Source: Clostridiales bacterium
GTDB lineage: Bacteria > Bacillota > Clostridia > Oscillospirales > Acutalibacteraceae
Direction: 5' to 3'
Length of the DNA stretch: 13,369 nucleotides
Assembly: GCA_012728445.1 (NCBI GenBank)
Contig: JAAYFA010000201.1
Location: forward strand, 1 to 13,369
Positions 7,589-13,369 of the stretch are shown here, in pieces. The notes under the pieces were generated by a model. That model did no database searches and was not told the DNA's origin. It worked only from the letters and a program-made list of their open reading frames with translations. Each line of letters starts with the position of its first letter. The first letter of the stretch is position 1. Both the position numbers and the translations under genes were made by a program.

Positions 7589-8257
7589 ATGTCAATTAAC
7601 ATCGCCGTTGATGGACCCGCCGGCGCCGGGAAAAGTACAATATCCCGCGGAGCGGCAAAAGAATTAGGGTTTATTTATGTGGACACCGGAGCGCTCTACC
7701 GCGCTGTAGGGTTAAACGCATTAAGACTCGGTATTGATACAAAAGATGCGGCAAAAGTCGGCGCTGCACTTGCCGGCACCGAGGTAGAGCTGAGGTTTAT
7801 TGACGGGGAGCAAAGGGTGTTCTTGAACGGCGAGGATGTTTCCGAAGCTATCAGAGCGCCGGAGGCTTCTATGGCCGCCTCAAATGTTTCCGCCATTCCG
7901 AGCGTGAGGAGTTTTTTGTTTGAACTCCAGCGGGATATCGCAAAGAACAATAACTGCATCATGGACGGCAGAGATATCGGCACGGTTGTACTGCCCGGGG
8001 CAGAGATAAAAATATTCTTGACCGCATCACCGGAGGAGCGGGCACTACGCCGTTATAGAGAGCTGGTTGCAAAAGATGTGCCTGCCGAATACGAGCAGGT
8101 TCTAGAAGAAATGAAACAGCGGGATTTCAACGATTCCAACCGCGCCATCGCGCCCCTTAAACCCGCACCAGACGCTGTTTTGGTTGACACGACCGGCTAC
8201 GCTTTGGATGAAGCGATTGCCTTGGTCATTAAGCTGATAAAGGAGCGACTAGATTGA
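7589..8257 (+). CDS. cmk: Cytidylate kinase
   Basis: A 222-aa kinase that transfers phosphate from ATP to CMP or dCMP in the cytosol, recycling pyrimidine nucleotides for RNA, DNA and CDP-lipid synthesis. Visible: P-loop GPAGAGKST (9-17), CMP-binding DTGALYRAVG (32-41), the MDGRDIGTVV segment (125-134) typical of Cmk, and the LID region SPEERALRRYRE (147-158). Length is the usual one for bacterial Cmk. The ATG at 7589 follows a modest AGAAAGAG. The 62 nt separating it from the flavoprotein gene show no clear hairpin or promoter. The next gene, an acyltransferase, begins within its stop codon. Cmk beside PlsC and IspH is a familiar arrangement in Clostridia. Confidence 0.96.
   Translation: MSINIAVDGPAGAGKSTISRGAAKELGFIYVDTGALYRAVGLNALRLGIDTKDAAKVGAALAGTEVELRFIDGEQRVFLNGEDVSEAIRAPEASMAASNVSAIPSVRSFLFELQRDIAKNNNCIMDGRDIGTVVLPGAEIKIFLTASPEERALRRYRELVAKDVPAEYEQVLEEMKQRDFNDSNRAIAPLKPAPDAVLVDTTGYALDEAIALVIKLIKERLD
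8239..8245 (+). promoter_or_regulatory. Ribosome binding site deciding a TTG start
   Basis: AAAGGAG ends 8 nt before TTG at 8254-8256, which overlaps the cmk stop (TTGA). The resulting N-terminus, MKAFDYSRIKKYK, matches that of the following paralogue (MKKFDYSEVKEYK), which supports the rare start codon. Confidence 0.85.
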
Positions 8258-8892
8258 AGGCTTTTGATTATAGTCGAATAAAAAAATATAAGTTTGCAGT
8301 CTTGATGAAACCATTCTTTAAGACTGTTTTCCTCGGGTCTTACAGAGTTCAGGTAATTGGTAGAGAAAACATTCCTAAAGAAGGCGGCTTCATTGTTGCG
8401 TCAAATCATATCAGCGGTATTGATGCGGTCTTTATATATGTATTATTGAGAACGCCTATTCACTATATGGGCAAACAAGAACTTTTTGAATTGCCGGTCC
8501 TCGGGACGATGTATCAACATCTCAACGGTTTTCCCGTAACAAGAGGGACCGGAGATAAAAAAGCGATTAAATATGCGATTGATGTTGTAAAACAGGGTGG
8601 TGTCTTGGGGATTTTTCCGGAAGGAACCCGTTCTAAGGATTTTACACCTCAACCGGCAAAAGCGGGCGTTGCGCTGATAGCCAGACAGGCGAAGGCGGGG
8701 GTTCTGCCGGTTTCAATTTATTCCGAAGGGCGTGCAAAACCATTTTCCAAAGTCACTGTGCGCTTTGGCGAAATTATTCCTTACGAAAACTTTACTTTCG
8801 GTTCCGGCATTAAATCAAACGAGCTAAAAGATGCCTTAGACCTGGTAATGAATAAGGTCAAAGCGCTTTGGGCCCTTAAACACAGTAAATAA
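8254..8892 (+). CDS. plsC: PlsC-type 1-acyl-glycerol-3-phosphate acyltransferase (copy 1)
   Basis: A 212-aa LPLAT/AGPAT-family acyltransferase that probably converts lysophosphatidic acid to phosphatidic acid at the cytoplasmic membrane face, the second acylation of phospholipid synthesis. Motif I is NHISGID (catalytic H52 and D57, HX4D), motif II FPVTRG (R97), motif III FPEGTRSKD (E123) and motif IV LPVSIYSEG. The N-terminal part has only moderately hydrophobic stretches, so membrane attachment is probably peripheral. It starts at TTG and overlaps cmk by 4 bp, implying translational coupling. It aligns without gaps to the next gene over the motif region, with a little under half of positions identical by eye. 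Which of the two is the main PlsC is not decided by sequence. Confidence 0.92.
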   Translation: MKAFDYSRIKKYKFAVLMKPFFKTVFLGSYRVQVIGRENIPKEGGFIVASNHISGIDAVFIYVLLRTPIHYMGKQELFELPVLGTMYQHLNGFPVTRGTGDKKAIKYAIDVVKQGGVLGIFPEGTRSKDFTPQPAKAGVALIARQAKAGVLPVSIYSEGRAKPFSKVTVRFGEIIPYENFTFGSGIKSNELKDALDLVMNKVKALWALKHSK

Positions 8893-8916
8893 ATATTTTT
8901 AAAGGAGCGGTTTTTG

Positions 8917-9555
8917 ATGAAAAAGTTTGACTACAGCGAGGTAAAAGAATATAAGCTTTACGATATACTTCTTCCGATAATGAACTTACTTTCAAAGATA
9001 CTTTTCAAAATCAAGTTTGTCGGTAAAGAAAATGTGCCCAAAACAGGTGGGGTTATCATTGCCGCCAATCACTACAACACTTTTGACCCCGGATTTATCG
9101 GGATCAGCGGTGTCAGGAAAATTCATTTTATGACCAAGGAAGAAAAATTTGTAAAGCCTTTCTCAAAATGGCTTTACACCCGCGCAAACGCATTTCCAAT
9201 AAATAGAGGGGGAGCGGACAAATCTGCGGTGGAGTATTCCATTAAAATCATAGAGCAAGGCTATACGCTTGGCATATTCCCCGAAGGCACGCGCTCAAAA
9301 GACGGCGTCCCGCAAACGCCAAAGGCCGGGGTAGCGCTCATTGCGAGGGAAACGAAGGCAGATATTGTTCCGGTTTCCATTTATTCGGAAGGAAAAGTAA
9401 AATTTCGTTCAAAAATAATCATACGTTTCGGTAAAGCGATTCCCTATGAAAGCCTCGGTTTTACCCAAAGCGGCAAATCGAGTGAGCTTAGAGCGGCGTC
9501 AAGACTGATTATGGATGAAATCATTGCGCTGCGTGAAAAAAAGTTTGAAGCCTGA
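8917..9555 (+). CDS. PlsC-type acyltransferase (copy 2)
   Basis: A 212-aa paralogue of the preceding acyltransferase, same length and same motif positions: NHYNTFD (H52, D57), FPINRG (R97), FPEGTRSKD (E123), VPVSIYSEG. It likely acylates lysophosphatidic acid or a related lysophospholipid at the membrane. A TTG at 8914 is possible, but ATG at 8917 gives the best spacing (9 nt) from AAAGGAG at 8901-8907 and an N-terminus matching copy 1. The gap to copy 1 is 24 nt and the gap to the IspH-S1 gene is 34 nt, so all are probably cotranscribed. The region between motifs I and II (KIHFMTKEEKFV against PIHYMGKQELFE) differs enough that acyl-donor or acceptor preference may differ. That is inference. 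Confidence 0.9.
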   Translation: MKKFDYSEVKEYKLYDILLPIMNLLSKILFKIKFVGKENVPKTGGVIIAANHYNTFDPGFIGISGVRKIHFMTKEEKFVKPFSKWLYTRANAFPINRGGADKSAVEYSIKIIEQGYTLGIFPEGTRSKDGVPQTPKAGVALIARETKADIVPVSIYSEGKVKFRSKIIIRFGKAIPYESLGFTQSGKSSELRAASRLIMDEIIALREKKFEA

Positions 9556-9589
9556 GATGATTAAAGTTTGAAAGGAGTGGACCGGTACA

Positions 9590-11875
9590 GTGCAGATAAA
9601 AGTGGCAAAAACAGCGGGTTTTTGTTTTGGCGTTGACCGCGCGGTAAACATGGTTTACTCTATGTCGGAAGAGGGGAAGAACGTATGTACACTCGGCCCT
9701 CTCATCCACAACCCGCAGGTTATTGAAGACCTGGAGCAACGAGGAGTTCTCGTTGTTGAAAACCCGGAAGAGGTGCCGGCAGGGGCTACAGTTGTTGTGC
9801 GCACCCATGGTGTCGCCCAATCGGTTTTAGAAAATTTTACCGGCACTGGTGCAGAAATTTGTGATGCCACCTGCCCGTTTGTAAAAAAAATTCATGACAT
9901 TGTTTCAAAAAACTCGGCTCAGGATATCCCCGTACTAATCGCCGGGGATGCAAACCACCCCGAAGTTTGTGGCATAAGAGGCTATTGCAAAGGCAAAACG
10001 CATACATTTAAAGACTTGGCTGAATTAAATGAAATATTGAATTTTCATCCTGAATATCTGAAAAATAAAATATTGGTTGTTGCGCAAACGACGTTTAGCC
10101 TAAAAGAATGGGCTGATTGCGTAAAACAAATCAATTTGCACTGTACAAATGCGATTCTTTTTGATACAATATGTAATGCGACTCAAGATAGGCAAACAGA
10201 AGCACTTGAGCTGTCCATTGTTTGCGATGTTATGATAGTTATCGGAGGCCGCCAAAGTTCCAACACGGCAAAGCTTAAATCGGTATGTGAGGCAAATTGC
10301 AAAACATATCATATCGAAAGGCCTGAGGAAATTTACGGCATCGATTTCCGGAGTTGCAATTCCATAGGCATTACCGCCGGAGCATCCACTCCGGCCGGTA
10401 TAATAAAGGAGGTACTTAAAACCATGTCCGAAATTTTAAAAGACGACACGATCGAAAACGAAGAAACTGCTGCACAGGCCAAAGAAACAGAAGTTGTCGA
10501 GGCTGTGCCCGAAGAAACTGTTACAGGCGAAGTACAAGCGGAAGAGACCGCACAGGAGCAAACAGATGCTCCCGAGGAAGAAGTAACGGTTGAGGAAGCG
10601 ACACCGGTCGAGGAGGTGTCAGCAGAAGCAGAAAAAGATACTAGATCAGTCGAAGAGATCGCTTTTTCCGAAGCTCTTGAAGAAAGCCTGAAAAATATGA
10701 GCACGGACCAAAAAGTTGTCGGTGTGGTTATGGGTATGTCTCCGACCGAAATACAAGTGGACATCGGCAGAAAGCATGCCGGGTATGTTCCGCTGGACGA
10801 ATATAGCGTGGACCCGAATTTTGACCCCAAAAAAGAACTTAAAGTCGGCGATAAAATTGACCTTATCATTATGAAGACAAACGATATGGAAGGCACCGTT
10901 ATGCTCTCCAAAATCCGCTGCGACGCCATGCAATCCTGGTTTGATGTTGTCGATGCCGAAAACACGGAAGAAGTATTTGAAGGCATTGTTACCGACATCA
11001 TCAAGGGCGGCATTCTTGCCAACACAAGCGGCGTCAGGGTGTTTATCCCTGCGTCCCTTTCAACGGCTTCTCGCAACGACCCAATCGAAGAGTTGCTGCA
11101 CAAAACGGTGAAGTTCCGTATTATCGAAGTCAATAAGCAACGCAAACGCGCTGTCGGCTCCATTCGCTCAGTCCTTAAAGACAGCCTTTCCGAAGTGGAA
11201 GACGCTTTCTGGTCGCAGGTTGCTGAGGGACAAATATATGAAGGCAAAGTAAAATCCATGACCACCTATGGCGCTTTTGTGGACATTGGCGGTGTGGATG
11301 GCATGATTCATATTTCCGAGCTAGCGTGGAAGAGAATTAAGCATCCATCGGATGTTTTATCAATCGGTGATACCGTTGAAGTCAACATCAAATCCCTTGA
11401 CCCCGAAAAAAGAAGAATTTCGCTCGGCTACAAAAAAGCTGACGAAAATCCTTGGGAAGTATTGCGCCGCGATTATCCCATCAACTCCGTGATCGAATCC
11501 GAAATTGTCGGCATGACGACGTTTGGCGCTTTTGCAAAAGTCATCCCGGGTGTTGACGGCCTTATTCATATCTCTCAAATCGCAAATCGTCATATCGAAA
11601 AGCCTCAGGATGAGCTTAAGATAGGTCAAACAGTGACCGTTCAGATTACCGGCATTGATTTTGACAGACGCAGAGTAAGCCTGTCTATCCGTGCACTGCT
11701 TGACCCGATGGAAGGCGAAGCCGAAGTTGCCGAAGATGATGCAGCTTCTACAGAAGAAACATCGCTTGTTGAAGCAACGGAATCGGCACTCGTCGAAGTT
11801 GCGGCCCCTGCCGAAGAAGCGGCTCCTGCCGAAGAAGCTGCTCCTGCCGAAGAAGAGAATAAAGAAAACGAATAA
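9590..11875 (+). CDS. ispH: IspH (HMBPP reductase)-ribosomal protein S1 fusion
   Basis: A 761-aa two-part protein. Residues 1-279 are IspH (LytB), the iron-sulfur enzyme that reduces HMBPP to IPP and DMAPP at the end of the MEP isoprenoid pathway. The cluster cysteines C12, C95 and C195, substrate histidines H40, H73 and H123, E125, T167 and the SSN at 223-225 are all visible. A Glu/Ala-rich acidic linker (about 281-365) leads to four S1 RNA-binding domains (about 374-443, 462-527, 548-615, 632-702) and an acidic tail with three AAPAEE repeats. The S1 half resembles ribosomal protein S1 (rpsA) and probably binds mRNA at the ribosome. This fusion is known in Clostridia. The GTG start has AAAGGAG (9571-9577), 12 nt before it. 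A strong internal ribosome binding site precedes Met279, so the S1 half may also be made alone. A terminator follows the gene. Confidence 0.95.
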   Translation: MQIKVAKTAGFCFGVDRAVNMVYSMSEEGKNVCTLGPLIHNPQVIEDLEQRGVLVVENPEEVPAGATVVVRTHGVAQSVLENFTGTGAEICDATCPFVKKIHDIVSKNSAQDIPVLIAGDANHPEVCGIRGYCKGKTHTFKDLAELNEILNFHPEYLKNKILVVAQTTFSLKEWADCVKQINLHCTNAILFDTICNATQDRQTEALELSIVCDVMIVIGGRQSSNTAKLKSVCEANCKTYHIERPEEIYGIDFRSCNSIGITAGASTPAGIIKEVLKTMSEILKDDTIENEETAAQAKETEVVEAVPEETVTGEVQAEETAQEQTDAPEEEVTVEEATPVEEVSAEAEKDTRSVEEIAFSEALEESLKNMSTDQKVVGVVMGMSPTEIQVDIGRKHAGYVPLDEYSVDPNFDPKKELKVGDKIDLIIMKTNDMEGTVMLSKIRCDAMQSWFDVVDAENTEEVFEGIVTDIIKGGILANTSGVRVFIPASLSTASRNDPIEELLHKTVKFRIIEVNKQRKRAVGSIRSVLKDSLSEVEDAFWSQVAEGQIYEGKVKSMTTYGAFVDIGGVDGMIHISELAWKRIKHPSDVLSIGDTVEVNIKSLDPEKRRISLGYKKADENPWEVLRRDYPINSVIESEIVGMTTFGAFAKVIPGVDGLIHISQIANRHIEKPQDELKIGQTVTVQITGIDFDRRRVSLSIRALLDPMEGEAEVAEDDAASTEETSLVEATESALVEVAAPAEEAAPAEEAAPAEEENKENE
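10405..10426 (+). promoter_or_regulatory. Internal ribosome binding site and start at the IspH/S1 junction
   Basis: AAAGGAGGT (10405-10413) lies 10 nt before an in-frame ATG (10424, Met279), precisely where IspH ends and the S1 portion begins. Starting there would give a 483-aa S1-like protein. The SD bases encode the IspH residues K-E-V, so part of the match may come from protein constraint, but the fit is better than that of the gene's own GTG start. Confidence 0.55.
11801..11854 (+). repeat. Three 18-bp tandem repeats in the S1 tail
   Basis: Three consecutive 18-bp units encode AAPAEE each; they differ only at third codon positions of the Ala codons. They lie at the extreme C-terminus of the IspH-S1 fusion and keep frame, so copy number could vary between strains without breaking the gene. 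Confidence 0.9.
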
Positions 11876-11891
11876 TCTAACAGTTTAAACG

Positions 11892-11918
11892 AAAGGCAGG
11901 CAATTTGCCTGCCTTTTT
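11892..11918 (+). terminator. Rho-independent terminator after the IspH-S1 gene
   Basis: An 11-bp perfect stem, AAAGGCAGGCA (11892-11902) with TGCCTGCCTTT (11906-11916), 3-nt loop, followed by T to 11918. It starts 16 nt after the stop codon and closes the rpiR-to-ispH cluster. Confidence 0.92.
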
Positions 11919-11978
11919 GCTATTGAGGTTATTTCTTCTTGCCCTTTGGCGTTTTCTGTCGGCGTGAGACGATTTGGA

Positions 11979-12007
11979 TTGAATGCCGGTTTGGAATGTG
12001 CTATAAT
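11979..12007 (+). promoter_or_regulatory. Promoter of the NTPase-ferredoxin-oxidoreductase operon
   Basis: TTGAAT (11979-11984), a 17-bp spacer and TATAAT (12002-12007), with TG one base upstream of the -10 box (extended -10). It lies after the terminator and 35 nt before the NTPase start, so this operon is transcribed on its own. Confidence 0.8.
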
Positions 12008-12042
12008 TTTTTTATTAATAATTTACAGATAAGGTGCGTGGG

Positions 12043-12708
12043 ATGCTTAAACGGATCAACATCATATGCGGTCATTACGGTACCGGCAAAACCAACCTCG
12101 CTCTGAACCTTGCGCTTAACATGCAAAGCAGGGGAGAGCGGGTTACTCTTGTTGACCTCGATATCGTAAACCCATATTTTCGCAGCGCAGATTATACCGG
12201 GCTGATGGAAAGCCTTGGCATCAAGGTTATCAGCCCCTCCACCGCAGGGACGACGATTGACGCACCGGGGTTGACCGCATCTATTCTCTCTGTATTTGAC
12301 TCTGACGGCAGCCGTGTGGTGATTGATGTCGGCGGAGATGATGCGGGTGCTTTTGCGCTCGGTCGTTTTTCAAATCAAGTTGTGGCAAGCGGCGACTATC
12401 AAATGCTATATGTCATCAACAAGTTTCGCAAGTTTACCTCAACCCCGCAAGAGGCTGTTGATTTGCTGCGTGAGATTGAGTCCGCCGCCAGCCTTCGTGC
12501 AACCGGGATTGTCAACAATTCGCACCTTGCCGGGTTAACATCTGCAAAAGACATCCTCGAATCAGGGCCGTATGCCACCAAAGTTGCCGAACTGACGGGG
12601 CTACCGCTACTGATAACCACTGCACCGCTCGCACTTGAAAAGGAACTGACCGGTAAAATCGAAAACCTCTATCCGGTCCAAATTATCGTTAAGTTGCCAT
12701 GGAATTAA
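12043..12708 (+). CDS. SIMIBI-type P-loop NTPase in the oxidoreductase operon
   Basis: A 221-aa cytosolic protein with a MinD/ParA/CobQ-like fold. Walker A is GHYGTGKT (10-17), without the extra early lysine of classical ParA/MinD. A conserved Asp strand VDLDIVNPYFRS follows (37-48), then a Walker B-like VVIDVGGDDAG (92-102) and a possible base-binding NK (126-127). No membrane segment or DNA-binding domain is seen. GTG at 12034 is possible, but ATG at 12043 lies 6 nt after AAGGTG and starts directly at the first strand. It is 27 nt before a ferredoxin gene and in the same operon as a 2-oxoacid:ferredoxin oxidoreductase subunit. I infer a role linked to that enzyme, such as maturation or regulation. 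Related NTPases serve as Fe-S scaffolds (Mrp/Nbp35), but those have cysteine motifs that I do not see here. Function unknown. Confidence 0.85.
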   Translation: MLKRINIICGHYGTGKTNLALNLALNMQSRGERVTLVDLDIVNPYFRSADYTGLMESLGIKVISPSTAGTTIDAPGLTASILSVFDSDGSRVVIDVGGDDAGAFALGRFSNQVVASGDYQMLYVINKFRKFTSTPQEAVDLLREIESAASLRATGIVNNSHLAGLTSAKDILESGPYATKVAELTGLPLLITTAPLALEKELTGKIENLYPVQIIVKLPWN

Positions 12709-12735
12709 ACTAAAAGCTATTTAGGAGGAACAAAT

Positions 12736-12945
12736 ATGCCTAAAGTAACAATAGATAAGAATGTTTGCAAAGGCTGTGAGTTGTGCGCCACAGTATGTCC
12801 ACAGCACATTCTTGCGCTTTCAAAGGAAAAACTCAACGCCAAGGGTTACCACCCGATGGAAGTTGTTGAGCCGGAAAAATGTCGCGGGTGTGCGGTCTGT
12901 GCCATCATGTGCCCGGACTGCGCAATTGTTGTGGAAAAGGAGTGA
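12736..12945 (+). CDS. 2x[4Fe-4S] ferredoxin, delta subunit of 2-oxoacid oxidoreductase
   Basis: A 69-aa ferredoxin with two complete CxxCxxCxxxCP motifs: C11, C14, C17, C21 and C49, C52, C55, C59, plus an extra C62. It should carry two [4Fe-4S] clusters and pass electrons from the thiamine-diphosphate subunit of a 2-oxoacid:ferredoxin oxidoreductase to free ferredoxin. The 27-residue spacing between motifs and small size fit the delta (KorD/VorD-like) subunit. AGGAGG (12723-12728) precedes the ATG at good spacing. The oxidoreductase alpha-subunit gene begins 5 nt after the stop, so the two are cotranscribed and probably form one complex. Confidence 0.92.
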   Translation: MPKVTIDKNVCKGCELCATVCPQHILALSKEKLNAKGYHPMEVVEPEKCRGCAVCAIMCPDCAIVVEKE

Positions 12946-12950
12946 CAAGA

Positions 12951-13369
12951 ATGGCTGAAAGAGTTTTAATGAAAGGGAACGAAGCCCTTGCGGAAGCCGC
13001 GATTGGCGCCGGTTGCCGACATTTCTTCGGTTATCCCATAACGCCGCAGACAGAACTTGCCGCCTATATGGCCAAGCGTCTGCCGAAAATCGGCGGCACT
13101 TATTTACAGGCGGAAAGTGAGGTAGCGGCGATCAACATGGTGCAAGGCGCCGCCGCTGCGGGTGTACGTGCGATGACATCCTCCTCGTCACCCGGCATAA
13201 GCCTTAAGACCGAAGGTATTTCTTATATGTGCGGTGCAGACCTTCCCGCTCTTATCATCAATGTTCAGCGTGGCGGGCCCGGCCTTGGGGGTATTCAGCC
13301 TTCACAGGCAGATTACTGGCAGGCAACAAGAGCACCCGGTCACGGTGATTTGCATATTCTTGTTTTTAC
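12951..13369 (+). CDS. 2-oxoacid:ferredoxin oxidoreductase alpha subunit (VorB/KorA type), 3' partial
   Basis: The first 139 residues of a subunit that runs off the right edge. The N-terminal pyrimidine-type domain is recognisable: GYPITPQTE (27-35), LQAESEVAAINMV (52-64), TSSSSPGISLK (76-86), and RGGPGLGGIQPSQ (107-119). This matches the alpha subunit of enzymes that oxidise 2-oxoisovalerate (Vor) or 2-oxoglutarate (Kor), making an acyl-CoA, CO2 and reduced ferredoxin in the cytosol. Sequence from this part alone does not separate the two substrates. The ATG at 12951 follows AAGGAG (12937-12942), which lies in the end of the ferredoxin gene. The catalytic beta subunit (thiamine diphosphate) and gamma subunit are expected just beyond the window. 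Confidence 0.93.
   Translation, partial: MAERVLMKGNEALAEAAIGAGCRHFFGYPITPQTELAAYMAKRLPKIGGTYLQAESEVAAINMVQGAAAAGVRAMTSSSSPGISLKTEGISYMCGADLPALIINVQRGGPGLGGIQPSQADYWQATRAPGHGDLHILVF

Noticed and set aside
10333..11265. A 310-residue open frame on the minus strand inside the IspH-S1 gene
   Set aside because: It is antisense to a well-supported gene, its Ser/Thr/Val-rich low-complexity content mirrors GAA/GCN-rich codons of the acidic linker, and no known domain is visible.

Overview
The window looks like chromosomal DNA from an anaerobic, low-to-mid GC Clostridia-type Firmicute, plausibly of the Oscillospiraceae/Ruminococcaceae kind. The evidence is an IspH (LytB)-ribosomal protein S1 fusion of the type known from Clostridia, a ferredoxin-dependent 2-oxoacid oxidoreductase operon, strong AAGGAGG-like ribosome binding sites, and near-consensus sigma-A promoters. 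No tRNA, rRNA, IS element, phage gene or CRISPR array is visible. The assignment is inference from gene content, not a database match.

Left part (1-5210): the 3' end of a large glycoside hydrolase family 2 beta-galactosidase-like gene (+ strand) converges on two tandem alkaline phosphatase genes (- strand). A perfect 12-bp hairpin flanked by A and T tracts (2645-2675) sits between the convergent genes and can terminate both. The two phosphatases are collinear without gaps and about 75% identical by hand count. Each has its own TTGACA-17-TATACT promoter, and the upstream copy has its own terminator, so the duplication carried the whole transcription unit. Both are predicted to be exported. The hydrolase keeps both catalytic glutamates but has an unusual loop after its nucleophile.

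Middle (5211-11918): an AT-rich divergent intergenic region leads into a + strand cluster: RpiR-type regulator, HI0933/BaiN-type flavoprotein (8-bp overlap), cytidylate kinase (cmk), two tandem PlsC-type acyltransferases (the first overlapping cmk by 4 bp), and the IspH-S1 fusion, closed by a hairpin terminator. This is a housekeeping cluster for nucleotide, phospholipid, isoprenoid and translation functions. Inside the fusion gene a strong Shine-Dalgarno sequence precedes an in-frame ATG exactly at the IspH/S1 junction, so a free S1-like protein may also be made.

Right part (11919-13369): a new promoter (TTGAAT-17-TATAAT, extended -10) drives a SIMIBI-type P-loop NTPase, a 2x[4Fe-4S] ferredoxin and the start of the alpha subunit (VorB/KorA type) of a 2-oxoacid:ferredoxin oxidoreductase, which runs off the window. 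The NTPase is probably linked to this enzyme, but its role is unknown.

No wholly new system is evident. The points most worth follow-up are the altered GH2 active-site loop, the internal start in the IspH-S1 gene, the duplicated phosphatases with differing active-site loops, and the NTPase in the oxidoreductase operon.
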